Shown here one piece after another: positions 25,127 to 33,381 of a DNA stretch of 54,806 nt (position 1 is the first letter of the stretch; the number at the start of each line of letters is the position of its first letter). This stretch comes from Flavobacterium hercynium (lineage in GTDB: Bacteria; Bacteroidota; Bacteroidia; Flavobacteriales; Flavobacteriaceae). Below the pieces are notes generated by a model. That model was given only the letters and a program-made list of their open reading frames with translations, searched no databases and was not told the DNA's origin. The stretch is taken from NCBI RefSeq assembly GCF_002217285.1, contig NZ_MUGW01000001.1, positions 1-54,806 on the forward strand, in the 5' to 3' direction. Made by a program: the position numbers and the translations under genes.

Positions 25127-25897
25127 TCAGTGCTTTTTTGCTTCGTTCCAAAATACATCCATTTCTGCTAAAGTCATATCCATTAAAGGTTTACCTAACT
25201 CTCCGGCTTTACTTTCAAGGTACTGAAAACGCTTAATAAACTTTTTATTAGTACGTTCTAAGGCATCTTCCGGATTAATATTTAAAAAGCGGGCATAGTT
25301 GATCATAGAAAACAAAACATCTCCAAATTCGGCTTCCATTTTATCCTGATCTCCTGCCTGAACCTCAACTTGAAGTTCTTGCAATTCTTCTTGTACTTTA
25401 TCCCAAACCTGATGTGGTTCTTCCCAGTCAAAACCAACTCCTTTTACCTTATCCTGAATTCGGCTTGCTTTTACAAGTGCCGGCAAACTTCTAGGCACAC
25501 CTTCCAGAACAGATTTTTTACCTTCTTTAAGCTTTAATTTCTCCCAGTTTTGTTTTACTTCTTCTTCGTCTTTTACAACAACATCGCTGTAGATGTGAGG
25601 ATGGCGGTGAATTAACTTTTCGCAAATTTCGTTACATACATCTGCAATATCAAAATCATTGGTTTCTGAGCCAATTTTAGCATAAAAAACAATATGCAAT
25701 AATAGATCACCTAACTCCTTTTTAACTTCATTTAGATCATTATCCAAAATAGCATCTCCTAATTCGTAAGTTTCTTCAATAGTAAGATGTCTTAGTGTCT
25801 GTAAAGTTTGCTTTTTATCCCAAGGACATTGCTCGCGCAATTCATCCATAATGATTAATAATCTTTCGAAAGCGTGAAGTTGAAGTTCTTTACTCAT
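25127..25897 (-). CDS. mazG: Nucleoside triphosphate pyrophosphohydrolase MazG
   Basis: The 256-aa protein has two MazG domains. The first holds the EExxE...ExxD metal site (LTIEETYELGDAI, then KKELGDLLLHIVFY). The second holds the repeat (EELQELQVEVQ, then EAEFGDVLFSMINYA). RHPHIYSDV is also typical. It hydrolyses nucleoside triphosphates, including non-canonical ones, and in E. coli it modulates ppGpp. It follows DUF5606 and def in the same direction, a neighbourhood common in Bacteroidota. It ends with no spacer against the Crp/Fnr stop. Confidence 0.92.
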   Translation of the reverse strand: MSKELQLHAFERLLIIMDELREQCPWDKKQTLQTLRHLTIEETYELGDAILDNDLNEVKKELGDLLLHIVFYAKIGSETNDFDIADVCNEICEKLIHRHPHIYSDVVVKDEEEVKQNWEKLKLKEGKKSVLEGVPRSLPALVKASRIQDKVKGVGFDWEEPHQVWDKVQEELQELQVEVQAGDQDKMEAEFGDVLFSMINYARFLNINPEDALERTNKKFIKRFQYLESKAGELGKPLMDMTLAEMDVFWNEAKKH

Positions 25898-25939
25898 TTT
25901 TAAAATTTTATTGGATTGTAACCGAAAGTTGTAAAAGTA

Positions 25940-25975
25940 AAAAATCCTGTCAAGAAAAACATCTCAACAGGATTA
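25940..25975 (-). terminator. Terminator of the DUF5606 gene
   Basis: On the minus strand a stem AATCCTGT/ACAGGATT (25943-25950 with 25967-25974) is followed by a T-rich stretch. It lies between DUF5606 and mazG, so mazG probably has a separate or read-through transcript. Confidence 0.65.
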
Positions 25976-25995
25976 ATATATTTGAATGCAGTAAT

Positions 25996-26481
25996 CTACT
26001 CTTCTTTTTTAGCTTTAGCTTTTTTAGCAGCCGGAGCTTTTTTTGGTTTTTCTTCTGCTACCGGAGCTTCTTCTGCAGTTTCTGCAGCAGCAGGAGCTAA
26101 ATCAGTAACTAAACCTTTTCCTTGAAGTGTATTGTACCAGTTTAATACTTTTTTAATATCTGAAGGGTAAACTCTTTCTTCATCATATTCCGGTAAAATT
26201 TCTTTAAAGTAAGCAGCTAATGTAGCATTATCTTCTTTGTGAGAAATGGCCTGACCTTTGTTTTCTTTAGTTGCAATACGTTGCATTACTTCTGTCAATG
26301 GTTTCTCGCCTTCGTAAGTGTAAATTGAAATCTCAGACAATAAACTTACATTACTTTTTAAGTTTACTGTTATTTTTTTTCCGTCTAATAATGATTCTGC
26401 CACAAAACCTGTACGAGTTTGCACTTTCAATACATATAAACCCGGTTTCCCGGAAATGGCTAAAATTTTCTCTAAATTCAT
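25996..26481 (-). CDS. DUF5606-type protein with KOW-like N-terminus
   Basis: The 161-aa protein opens with NLEKILAISGKPGLYVLKVQT, a small beta-barrel-like segment, and then a helical part containing EYDEERVYPSDIKKVLNWY. It ends in an Ala/Lys/Glu-rich tail (about 130-161) that resembles histone-like or disordered tails. I believe it is the Bacteroidota family DUF5606, often found beside def and mazG. Its role is not known. The basic tail suggests nucleic acid or ribosome binding, which is only inference. It lies 70 bases downstream of def. Confidence 0.75.
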   Translation of the reverse strand: MNLEKILAISGKPGLYVLKVQTRTGFVAESLLDGKKITVNLKSNVSLLSEISIYTYEGEKPLTEVMQRIATKENKGQAISHKEDNATLAAYFKEILPEYDEERVYPSDIKKVLNWYNTLQGKGLVTDLAPAAAETAEEAPVAEEKPKKAPAAKKAKAKKEE

Positions 26482-26551
26482 GTTTATTAAAATTAGTATT
26501 AAGAATTTGACTTATTATATTTTATTTGTTCTGAACTATTTTCAGAACAAT

Positions 26552-27142
26552 TTATCTTCCTTTTTTAGCGGCAGCAAATTTCATTCTATATTCCTGAAAT
26601 GTTTTGCCTTCGGTAATGTTTTTTAATTTCTTTTGAATTAAACGTTTTTTCAAAGAAGATATTTTATCTGTGAATAAAACGCCTTCGATATGATCGTACT
26701 CGTGCTGAATTACTCTTGCTACTAAACCATCAAAAACTTCTGTTTTTACAACGAAATCTTCTTCGCAGTACTCGATTGTAACCGTTGGTTTTCTGTAAAC
26801 ATCTTCGCGCACGTCAGGAATACTTAAACAGCCTTCATTAAAACTCCACTCTTCTCCTTCTTCCTTTACAATTTTAGGATTGATAAACGTTTTTTTGAAA
26901 CCTTTTAAATCACTTTGCTCCTTTGTTGACAAATCCTCATCATCACTAAAAGGTGTTGTATCAATAACAAACAAACGAATGGCTAAACCTACCTGCGGAG
27001 CAGCAAGTCCAACTCCATAAGCGTTGTACATGGTTTCATACATGTTTGCTATTGTCTCTTTTAAGTTTGGATGATCTGGCGTAATTGCCTCTCCTACTTT
27101 TCTTAAAACCGGATCACCATATCCTACAATTGGTAAAATCAT
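26552..27142 (-). CDS. def: Peptide deformylase
   Basis: The 196-aa protein carries all three deformylase motifs: GVGLAAPQVG (43-52), EGCLSIP (103-109) with metal ligand Cys105, and HEYDH (147-151) with His147, Glu148 and His151. It removes the N-terminal formyl group from nascent proteins using Fe(II). A type-specific insertion near residues 63-82 (TTPFSDDEDLSTKEQ) is common in Bacteroidota. It is first in the def-DUF5606-mazG run. Confidence 0.96.
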   Translation of the reverse strand: MILPIVGYGDPVLRKVGEAITPDHPNLKETIANMYETMYNAYGVGLAAPQVGLAIRLFVIDTTPFSDDEDLSTKEQSDLKGFKKTFINPKIVKEEGEEWSFNEGCLSIPDVREDVYRKPTVTIEYCEEDFVVKTEVFDGLVARVIQHEYDHIEGVLFTDKISSLKKRLIQKKLKNITEGKTFQEYRMKFAAAKKGR

Positions 27143-27205
27143 TTGTATTATTTTAATGTATTATCTACTGAAAAACCTGAATTTTTATCTTCTTAATTCA
27201 GCTGG

Positions 27206-27213
27206 CAAAAATA
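27206..27213 (-). promoter_or_regulatory. -7 box of def
   Basis: TATTTTTG on the minus strand, 64 bases before the ATG. Confidence 0.5.
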
Positions 27214-27317
27214 GTAAAAAAATAGTCATGAAAAATTCTAAACAATATATATTCGCATTTTTTACTTTGCTCTATAAATCTCATCCATAATTATGCCAAA
27301 TTAACTCGTACAATTCT

Positions 27318-27325
27318 TACCTTTG
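27318..27325 (+). promoter_or_regulatory. -7 box of the FUSC gene
   Basis: TACCTTTG, 18 bases before the ATG at 27343. Confidence 0.6.
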
Positions 27326-27342
27326 CTAGTAAACGATACTTT

Positions 27343-29553
27343 ATGTTTGAACGCATCTCGAAATTTACTAACAGCACTTCCTTTTTTAACGCCTCGAAGG
27401 TAACAATTGCTTCTGTTGTTCCTGTTATAATTTTATCTTCTTTCGGATATTTTGAAATTGGTTTTACAATCGCTTTAGGTGCTTTTTATACCTATCCCAG
27501 CGATATTCCTAGTACTTTAAAACATAAAGTAAAAGGTCTTATTGTAGCGTCACTTATTGTTTCCGGTGTTAATTTATTAGTAAATCTTGCTCATGCTGTT
27601 CCCATATTATTTTATCCTTTTCTAGGTTTATTATTATTTTTCTGTTCGTTGATTTCTGTTTACGGACAACGAGCAACTTTGGTGTCGTTTTCTGCTTTAC
27701 TTTCTATCTCATTATCTTTTGGCCATTTGCACAAAGGAATAGAAGCTTTTCAATATTCGGGTTTTATTTTTGTTGGAGGAATGCTGTACTTGCTTGTTTC
27801 GCTTGTATATCATTATTTACAACCGTACAAATATGTAGAATTACAAATTGCCGAAGGCATTAAACTGACTTCAAAATATTTAAAATTAAGAGGCGACTTA
27901 TGGAATCCTGAAGCCGATAGAAAAGCGATTATAGAAAAACAATTGAGCGTTCAGGTTGAGTTGAATTTAATTAATGAAGACTTAAGAAAGGTTCTTATCG
28001 GTAATCAAAACTCTTCTGGCGGATCAAGTCAAAACCGTAAAATGCTTTTGGTTTTTATTACGCTGATTGAAATTCAGGAATTGGCTTTGTACACTTCTTT
28101 TGACCATAGTAAACTTCATGAAAAATTTGACAAGTATCCGGAAGTTCTGCGAACGTACCAAAACGTCGCCTACAAACTTGCTTCAAGTTTAAAAAAGCTG
28201 TCGAAAAACGTTCATACGTTTGCTGTTTATGCAGATAAAAATGATTTAAAGAACGAACTCAGCGCGCTGGAAACTGCTATTTCTGATTACGAAAAATCAT
28301 TAAGCAAAGATGCTGCTGCCGAAGGCGTTCTTATGCTAACCAACATGCTGAAATATGCCAAAAATCAAGTTGGTAAAATCAAAATTATCCAAAGGGCATT
28401 TACACTTGCGATGCAATCCTTTAAATTAAAAGACAAAGATAAGGAGCTGGAAAAATTCCTTACTCCGCAATACTATCCTATCCGTACTTTAATTGAAAAT
28501 TTAAGTTTTTCTTCTTCGATTTTCAGGCATTCTTTACGATTGACCATTACTATTTTAATTGGATACATTATTGGTGAGCTGCTTCCCTTCGAAAATGGCT
28601 ATTGGATTCTGCTAACCATTGTTGTAATTATGCGACCTGGTTATGGCTTAACAAAAGAACGTTCTTATAATAGAATCTTCGGAACTATTTTGGGTGGTAT
28701 ACTGGCATTCGGAATTGTTTCTCTTATACAGAATCATATTGCCTTGAGTATTTTCTCGATCGTGTGTATGCTTCTGGGAATTTCATTTGCATCAGTAAAT
28801 TATAAAGTCAGTGCCACTTTTGTGACGATGTATGTAGTTTTCATTTACGGAATTCTTACCCCGGATATTGTTAGTGTGATTCAATACAGAATACTGGATT
28901 CACTTGTGGGAGCCATTTTAGCGTACTTTGCCAATCAGTTTTTATGGCCGGCATGGGAATTTGTCAACACGCCTTCGCATATTGAAAATTCAGTAAGAGC
29001 AAACAGAAATTACTTAAATGAGATCGCAGATTATTACAATAAAAAAGGAGAAATTCCGACTACCTACAGACTGGCAAGAAAAAATGCTTTTGTAGAAGTT
29101 GGTAATTTAATGACGTCTTTTCAGCGTATGATGCAGGAACCTAAATCAAAGCAAAAAACACTTCCTTTGGTTAATAAATTGGTGGTTTTAAACCATTCTC
29201 TGCTTTCTGCTTTGGCATCCTTATCCACTTATATTCAGTCGCATAAAACAACTTCAGCCTCAGAATCTTTCAATTACATTATAAAAACAATACTTTCAAA
29301 CTTAGATCAATCTATTTCTATTCTAAAAAATGAAAATAATATAGCGCACATATTTTTTGACAAAGAAGATGTTACTTTACAGTTTGAAGAACTTAAACGA
29401 ATTAATTTTACACGTTTAGCCACTGATGACGATTTAGATACTGAAACCCGTCAGGCAAAAATGCAGGAAGCATCAATGGTAATTGAACAATTGATCTGGA
29501 TGAGCAGCTTGTCTGAAAAGATTCTAAAGAATACCAAAGATTTAAAGCAATAA
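27343..29553 (+). CDS. FUSC family (YccS/YhfK-like) inner membrane protein
   Basis: The 736-aa protein has the duplicated plan of the fusaric-acid-resistance-like family. Five or six N-terminal helices (about 20-165) lead into a cytoplasmic helical domain (about 170-385). A second block of helices follows (about 395-530, including LTITILIGYIIGELLPF and GYWILLTIVVIMRPGYGLT), then a second cytoplasmic helical domain. The GYWILLTIVVIMRPGYG segment is the family hallmark. Members resemble aromatic-acid exporters, but the substrate is unknown. No periplasmic adaptor or outer-membrane partner is adjacent. Confidence 0.88.
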   Translation: MFERISKFTNSTSFFNASKVTIASVVPVIILSSFGYFEIGFTIALGAFYTYPSDIPSTLKHKVKGLIVASLIVSGVNLLVNLAHAVPILFYPFLGLLLFFCSLISVYGQRATLVSFSALLSISLSFGHLHKGIEAFQYSGFIFVGGMLYLLVSLVYHYLQPYKYVELQIAEGIKLTSKYLKLRGDLWNPEADRKAIIEKQLSVQVELNLINEDLRKVLIGNQNSSGGSSQNRKMLLVFITLIEIQELALYTSFDHSKLHEKFDKYPEVLRTYQNVAYKLASSLKKLSKNVHTFAVYADKNDLKNELSALETAISDYEKSLSKDAAAEGVLMLTNMLKYAKNQVGKIKIIQRAFTLAMQSFKLKDKDKELEKFLTPQYYPIRTLIENLSFSSSIFRHSLRLTITILIGYIIGELLPFENGYWILLTIVVIMRPGYGLTKERSYNRIFGTILGGILAFGIVSLIQNHIALSIFSIVCMLLGISFASVNYKVSATFVTMYVVFIYGILTPDIVSVIQYRILDSLVGAILAYFANQFLWPAWEFVNTPSHIENSVRANRNYLNEIADYYNKKGEIPTTYRLARKNAFVEVGNLMTSFQRMMQEPKSKQKTLPLVNKLVVLNHSLLSALASLSTYIQSHKTTSASESFNYIIKTILSNLDQSISILKNENNIAHIFFDKEDVTLQFEELKRINFTRLATDDDLDTETRQAKMQEASMVIEQLIWMSSLSEKILKNTKDLKQ

Positions 29554-29584
29554 TTCTTTTACTTGGTAAGTATTTTGGTAAGTA

Positions 29585-30154
29585 TTAAAGAAGATTTTGT
29601 TTTAGAAAATCAGTTGTAATTACCGTTGCAAATTCTCCGTTTAAACTAGCCAAAGCTGTTTCATGAATTAATTGTGCACTAAAATCCTGACCATCTACTC
29701 CTTTTTTATTAAATGTAGCAGTAGCATCAGAAACCAAAAAAGTTTCATATCCATAATTACCTGCCATTCTCGTTGTTGTCGAAACACAATGATCTGTCGT
29801 TAAACCCAGAATTACAAGTGTTTCTATTTTAGCAGCGTCTAGTTGCTGTTTTAAATCAGTACCTATAAAAGCACTGTTTACATTCTTTTTAATTACAATT
29901 TCTCCAGCAAGCGGCTTAACCTCTTCTTTAAACTCATTTCCTTCATTATTTTCGTTAAGTAATGAATTTGGGTTTGAAGAACAATGTTGAATATGAAAAA
30001 TAGGGAATTCATTTTCTCTCCAAAGTTTTAATATTGCACTTGCATTTTCTTCTGCATTTGGATTATTTCTTTCTCCACCCCAATATTCAATGTTGTCGAA
30101 GCCTTTTTGAATGTCTATTAAAATTAATGCTGCTGGTTTATCTTTTGAAATCAT
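29585..30154 (-). CDS. Isochorismatase-family cysteine hydrolase
   Basis: The 189-aa protein is a single-domain cysteine hydrolase. The triad is Asp14 in LILIDIQKGF, a lysine at 89 or 90 in IVIKKNVNSAF, and Cys123 in TTDHCVSTTTRMA. Family members hydrolyse amides or enol-ethers, including nicotinamide, N-carbamoyl compounds and isochorismate. The substrate cannot be inferred, and nicotinamidase-specific metal ligands are not obvious. It is solitary, and its 3' end overlaps a 12-bp tandem duplication at 29563-29586. Confidence 0.85.
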   Translation of the reverse strand: MISKDKPAALILIDIQKGFDNIEYWGGERNNPNAEENASAILKLWRENEFPIFHIQHCSSNPNSLLNENNEGNEFKEEVKPLAGEIVIKKNVNSAFIGTDLKQQLDAAKIETLVILGLTTDHCVSTTTRMAGNYGYETFLVSDATATFNKKGVDGQDFSAQLIHETALASLNGEFATVITTDFLKQNLL

Positions 30155-30176
30155 GATGACAATGCGTTGGATTATA

Positions 30177-30214
30177 TAAAAGAGGCTTAGTTACCACTAA
30201 AATAACTAAGCCTC
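30177..30214 (-). terminator. Terminator of mqo
   Basis: On the minus strand, a 12-bp stem GAGGCTTAGTTA/TAACTAAGCCTC (30182-30193 with 30203-30214) is followed by TTTTATATAA. Confidence 0.75.
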
Positions 30215-30240
30215 ATGTTTTGTACCTTCTAAATGAAATT

Positions 30241-31737
30241 TTAATTATTTAATTTTAAAACTTCAGAAGTATGTTTTCTAATTTCTTCTAACAATTCCGG
30301 TTTATCATTTAATGTTGTTCCGAAAGAAGGAATCATTGTTTTCATCTTCGCTTCCCATTCCGGCGTTTTAATTTGATCTGCAAAACATCTGCCTACTAAA
30401 TCTGCCATAATAGAAACTGCTGTTGAAGCACCAGGAGATGCCCCTAATAAAACAGCTAATGTTCCGTCGTGTGTATTGATTACTTCCGTTCCAAATTCTA
30501 AAACACCACCTAACTTTTCATCTTTTTTAATCACCTGAACACGTTGCCCTGCTTTTTCTAATTTCCAGTCTTTAGAGCGTGCTGTCGGCAAATATTCACG
30601 TAACGCTTTCATTCTGTCTTGTGGAGACTGACGAACCTGTTCGATTAAATATTTTGTTAATGGTATATTACGATATCCCGCAGATAACATTGGGAATAAA
30701 TTATTTGCTTTTATAGATAATGGTAAGTCAAGGTAAGAACCGTTTTTTAAGAAACGGGTCGAAAATCCGGCAAATGGTCCAAAAAGAAGTGCCTTTTCTC
30801 CATCAATTACACGGGTGTCAATATGCGGAACAGACATTGGAGGTGCTCCTACACTTGCTTTTCCGTATACTTTAGCCTGATGTTTTGCAATTACTTCCGG
30901 GTTTGTACATTTTAGCCATTGTCCACTCACAGGAAAACCGCCGTATCCTTTACCTTCTGGTACATTAGCTTTTTCAAGTAATGGCAAAGAACCTCCTCCG
31001 GCACCAATAAAAACAAATTTTGTATATGCTTTTCTTGTTTTTCCGTCTGCTAAATTTTTTATTTTAATTCTCCATGATTTATCATCACGTTGTTTTAATT
31101 TTTTAACTTCATGATTAAAGTATAAATCAACGCCGTCCAATTTTTCTAAGTAATTAAACATGCTTCTTGTCAATGCACCAAAATTAACATCGGTACCAAT
31201 TGGCATATGTGTTGCTGCTAATTTTTCATTCGTTTCCCTTCCTTCCATTACAAGCGGCATCCATTGTTTTAGCTGCTCGAATTCTGTACTAAAAGTCATT
31301 TTAGAAAAAATAGGATTACTGTGTAAAGCTTCGAAACGTTTTTTAAGATAGTCAACGTTTTTATCTCCCCAAACGAAACTCATGTGAGGTACACTTTTAA
31401 TAAAATTATCCGGAGATGGAACTTTATTTTGTTCTACTAAATAAGACCAAAACTGACGAGATACCTCGAAAGCTTCTGCAATACTTATTGCTTTTTTAGG
31501 ATCGATACTTCCGTCTGCCTTTTCGGGAGTGTAATTTAATTCACAAAAGGCAGCGTGTCCTGTTCCTGCATTATTCCAAGCATCAGAGCTTTCGGCTGCA
31601 GCAACATCTAATCTTTCGTAAATTTCAATTTTAATATCAGGTTGTAATTCTTTCAAAATTACTCCAAGAGTAGCACTCATTATTCCGGCTCCAATCAGTA
31701 CTACTTCACTATTGGAACGTATTATATCGTCAGGCAT
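30241..31737 (-). CDS. mqo: Malate:quinone oxidoreductase
   Basis: The 498-aa flavoprotein has an N-terminal FAD-binding fold (VVLIGAGIMSATLGVIL). The family signatures SSDAWNNAGTGHAAFCELNYTP (condensed: NNAGTGHAA) and GPFAGFSTRFLK are present, and the C-terminus has AVLLGASPGASTAVSIM. It oxidises malate to oxaloacetate at the membrane and passes electrons to the quinone pool, replacing or backing up NAD-dependent malate dehydrogenase in the TCA cycle. Length is standard. Monocistronic, with a -7 box 22 bases upstream and a clear terminator. Confidence 0.96.
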   Translation of the reverse strand: MPDDIIRSNSEVVLIGAGIMSATLGVILKELQPDIKIEIYERLDVAAAESSDAWNNAGTGHAAFCELNYTPEKADGSIDPKKAISIAEAFEVSRQFWSYLVEQNKVPSPDNFIKSVPHMSFVWGDKNVDYLKKRFEALHSNPIFSKMTFSTEFEQLKQWMPLVMEGRETNEKLAATHMPIGTDVNFGALTRSMFNYLEKLDGVDLYFNHEVKKLKQRDDKSWRIKIKNLADGKTRKAYTKFVFIGAGGGSLPLLEKANVPEGKGYGGFPVSGQWLKCTNPEVIAKHQAKVYGKASVGAPPMSVPHIDTRVIDGEKALLFGPFAGFSTRFLKNGSYLDLPLSIKANNLFPMLSAGYRNIPLTKYLIEQVRQSPQDRMKALREYLPTARSKDWKLEKAGQRVQVIKKDEKLGGVLEFGTEVINTHDGTLAVLLGASPGASTAVSIMADLVGRCFADQIKTPEWEAKMKTMIPSFGTTLNDKPELLEEIRKHTSEVLKLNN

Positions 31738-31758
31738 AACAGTATTTTATTTAAAATG

Positions 31759-31766
31759 CAAAGATA
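31759..31766 (-). promoter_or_regulatory. -7 box of mqo
   Basis: TATCTTTG on the minus strand, an exact consensus match 22 bases before the ATG. Confidence 0.65.
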
Positions 31767-31862
31767 CTTCATATAATTGCAAAAAAAAACTATTTTGACA
31801 TGATAAAAGTTAGGAAATTTTAAAAAATAAAACGCGATAAACTAAATCAAAAAGTATTTGAT

Positions 31863-32279
31863 TTAGAATCTTTTTGATGATAGATAATCCTGTAGCATGA
31901 TTGTAGCAGAAATCTCATCGATTAACCCTTTGTTCTGACGTTGCTTCTTACTTAACCCACTATCAATCATGGTTTGGAACGCCATTTTAGAGGTAAAACG
32001 TTCGTCTACACGTACCACTTTCATTTCCGGAAAAATATTAGAAAAATGAGTTACAAAACCTTTAATAACTGAAGCACTTTCTGAAGGCTGTCCATTCATT
32101 TGTTTAGGCTCTCCAATTAAAACAGCTTCGACCTTTTCTTTAGCAAAATAATCTTTTAAAAAATCAATTAAAGTATGCGTTGGGATTGTCGTTAATCCTG
32201 ATGCAATAATTTGCAATTCATCTGTAACAGCAATTCCGGTTCGTTTTTGTCCGTAATCTATAGAAAGGATTCTAGGCAT
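31863..32279 (-). CDS. ruvX: Holliday junction resolvase-like protein RuvX (YqgF)
   Basis: The 138-aa protein has the RNase H-like YqgF fold. The first catalytic aspartate is in ILSIDYGQKRTGIAVTD, GEPKQMNG follows, VDERFTSKMA carries the second acidic site, and KGLIDEISATIMLQDYL ends the core with the third. The family is essential in many bacteria and is linked to 16S rRNA 5' processing as well as recombination. The ATG at 32279 lies 15 bases after the end of a consensus -7 box. An ORF start 32 codons further upstream would pre-date this promoter and is rejected. Confidence 0.92.
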   Translation of the reverse strand: MPRILSIDYGQKRTGIAVTDELQIIASGLTTIPTHTLIDFLKDYFAKEKVEAVLIGEPKQMNGQPSESASVIKGFVTHFSNIFPEMKVVRVDERFTSKMAFQTMIDSGLSKKQRQNKGLIDEISATIMLQDYLSSKRF

Positions 32280-32293
32280 AGTATAATTTTCGT

Positions 32294-32301
32294 CAAAGAT
32301 A
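32294..32301 (-). promoter_or_regulatory. -7 box of ruvX
   Basis: TATCTTTG on the minus strand. It fixes the ruvX start at 32279 rather than at 32375. Confidence 0.6.
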
Positions 32302-32377
32302 GTATATTTTAATTTTTCATAAATCTCAATGCTGTAAAGAAAACCTGTATCTACAATACTATTCATTATAAGCAATA

Positions 32378-32412
32378 AAAAATCCGTTTTGAAAAACTCA
32401 AAACGGATTTTT
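32378..32412. terminator. Terminator of the PAS gene
   Basis: A perfect 15-bp stem (32378-32392 with 32398-32412) with A and T tracts on the outer sides. It follows the stop of the minus-strand PAS gene after about 48 bases and could work on both strands. Confidence 0.8.
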
Positions 32413-32459
32413 ATCCAATTTATTCAAAACCTAAAAAAATATAATTATTATCTACATAA

Positions 32460-33101
32460 TTATCTATTAAATAATCTTCTAAAGAAACCTCTCTCTTCCT
32501 CTTCTTCCTCTTCGTATACTGGATGCTCTTCCTGTTGCACAAACTTATTATGAGCTTTATCATTTTCTTCGATTAGCTCTTTAATATATTCAACATAACT
32601 TTTCTTTTTCTCTTCGAGAAATCCTATAAGATATTTTTCACTAAATCCTACGCCACTTGCCGCTTCGATTTGTAGTAATTTTTTATATAACGGTTCTATA
32701 TGCATAGAAATAACTTCCTGAGGAACAGCTTGTCTTCTTGCGATGTAATTTACAATTGCGTCATTTTCATCTCTGCAAATTTCAAAATCTGTAATAACCC
32801 AATAGAATCTCCCCGATTTGGCTAAATTTTTTACAATTGCATGAAAGTTTTTTCCGTTTTTCAGATTCTCCCATAGTACTTTGAAAATTACTTTTGGCAT
32901 ATCCGGGTGACGAATAATATTGTGAGGCTGTCCCATTAATTCATAATCCTCATACCCACAAACATCAACAAATACTTCATTGGCATATTCAATGATTCCG
33001 AATGCATTTGTTTTACTCATGATCACCTGAGTTTTATCCCATGAAACTTCTTTATCTATAAGTGTTCTTTGGGGTTTTTGAAATTGATCTTCCTGATTCA
33101 T
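32460..33101 (-). CDS. Aer-type PAS domain protein
   Basis: The 213-aa soluble protein has a PAS domain at about residues 22-125 of the redox-sensing Aer subclass. GQPHNIIRHPDMPKVIFKVLW (58-78, condensed) carries the HNIIRHPDMP signature at 60-69, and FYWV at 99-102 completes the type. In Aer this domain binds FAD and reads redox state. Here there is no methyl-accepting domain, HAMP or kinase. After a helical stretch (130-190) comes an acidic glutamate run and a basic end (RGFFRRLFNR). Output must go through a partner or by oligomerisation. Its promoter carries the same palindrome and spacing as hemN and ccoS, which supports a role in low-oxygen sensing. Confidence 0.85.
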   Translation of the reverse strand: MNQEDQFQKPQRTLIDKEVSWDKTQVIMSKTNAFGIIEYANEVFVDVCGYEDYELMGQPHNIIRHPDMPKVIFKVLWENLKNGKNFHAIVKNLAKSGRFYWVITDFEICRDENDAIVNYIARRQAVPQEVISMHIEPLYKKLLQIEAASGVGFSEKYLIGFLEEKKKSYVEYIKELIEENDKAHNKFVQQEEHPVYEEEEEEERGFFRRLFNR

Positions 33102-33176
33102 AGCTAGTGAATTATTTAGGTTATCTTAAGTTAATTCTAGTAATTTCTCATAAATTACTTAGAGAATTTAGTGCTG

Positions 33177-33184
33177 CAAAAGTA
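33177..33184 (-). promoter_or_regulatory. -7 box of the PAS gene
   Basis: TACTTTTG on the minus strand. Its last base (33177) is exactly 36.5 bp from the centre of site D. The leader is about 70 bases. Confidence 0.7.
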
Positions 33185-33206
33185 GATACAAGATAAAACT
33201 CAAAAC

Positions 33207-33220
33207 CTGACAATTGTCAT
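33207..33220. promoter_or_regulatory. Fnr-like palindrome (site D) upstream of the PAS gene
   Basis: CTGACAATTGTCAT contains the perfect 12-bp core TGACAATTGTCA, identical to site C, 9 kb away from the cco cluster. Confidence 0.75.
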
Positions 33221-33357
33221 ATAATAAATTTTAAAGATCCTTATTTTATAAAAAATCAGAACAAGGATTTTACTATATTCTATCAAATTAAAAACAAAAT
33301 GTTATATTTACAACAGTTTGAATTCGTTTTACTTTTTTCACTTTTCCCCAAATAACC

Positions 33358-33365
33358 TATCTTTG
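33358..33365 (+). promoter_or_regulatory. -7 box of dapD
   Basis: TATCTTTG, 17 bases before the ATG at 33382. Confidence 0.65.
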
Positions 33366-33381
33366 CAAAAAATTAAAAACT

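Noticed and set aside
29563..29586. 12-bp tandem duplication TTGGTAAGTATT as a target-site duplication
   Set aside because: The copies are directly adjacent, with no inserted element. It is more likely replication slippage at a gene end.
31794..31806. TTTGACATGATAA upstream of mqo as another Fnr-like site
   Set aside because: The right half lacks TCA, so it is not a palindrome, and the distance to the mqo -7 box does not fit.
32281..32375. Longer ruvX start at 32375
   Set aside because: The consensus -7 box lies inside that extension, and the conserved domain begins at the ATG at 32279.
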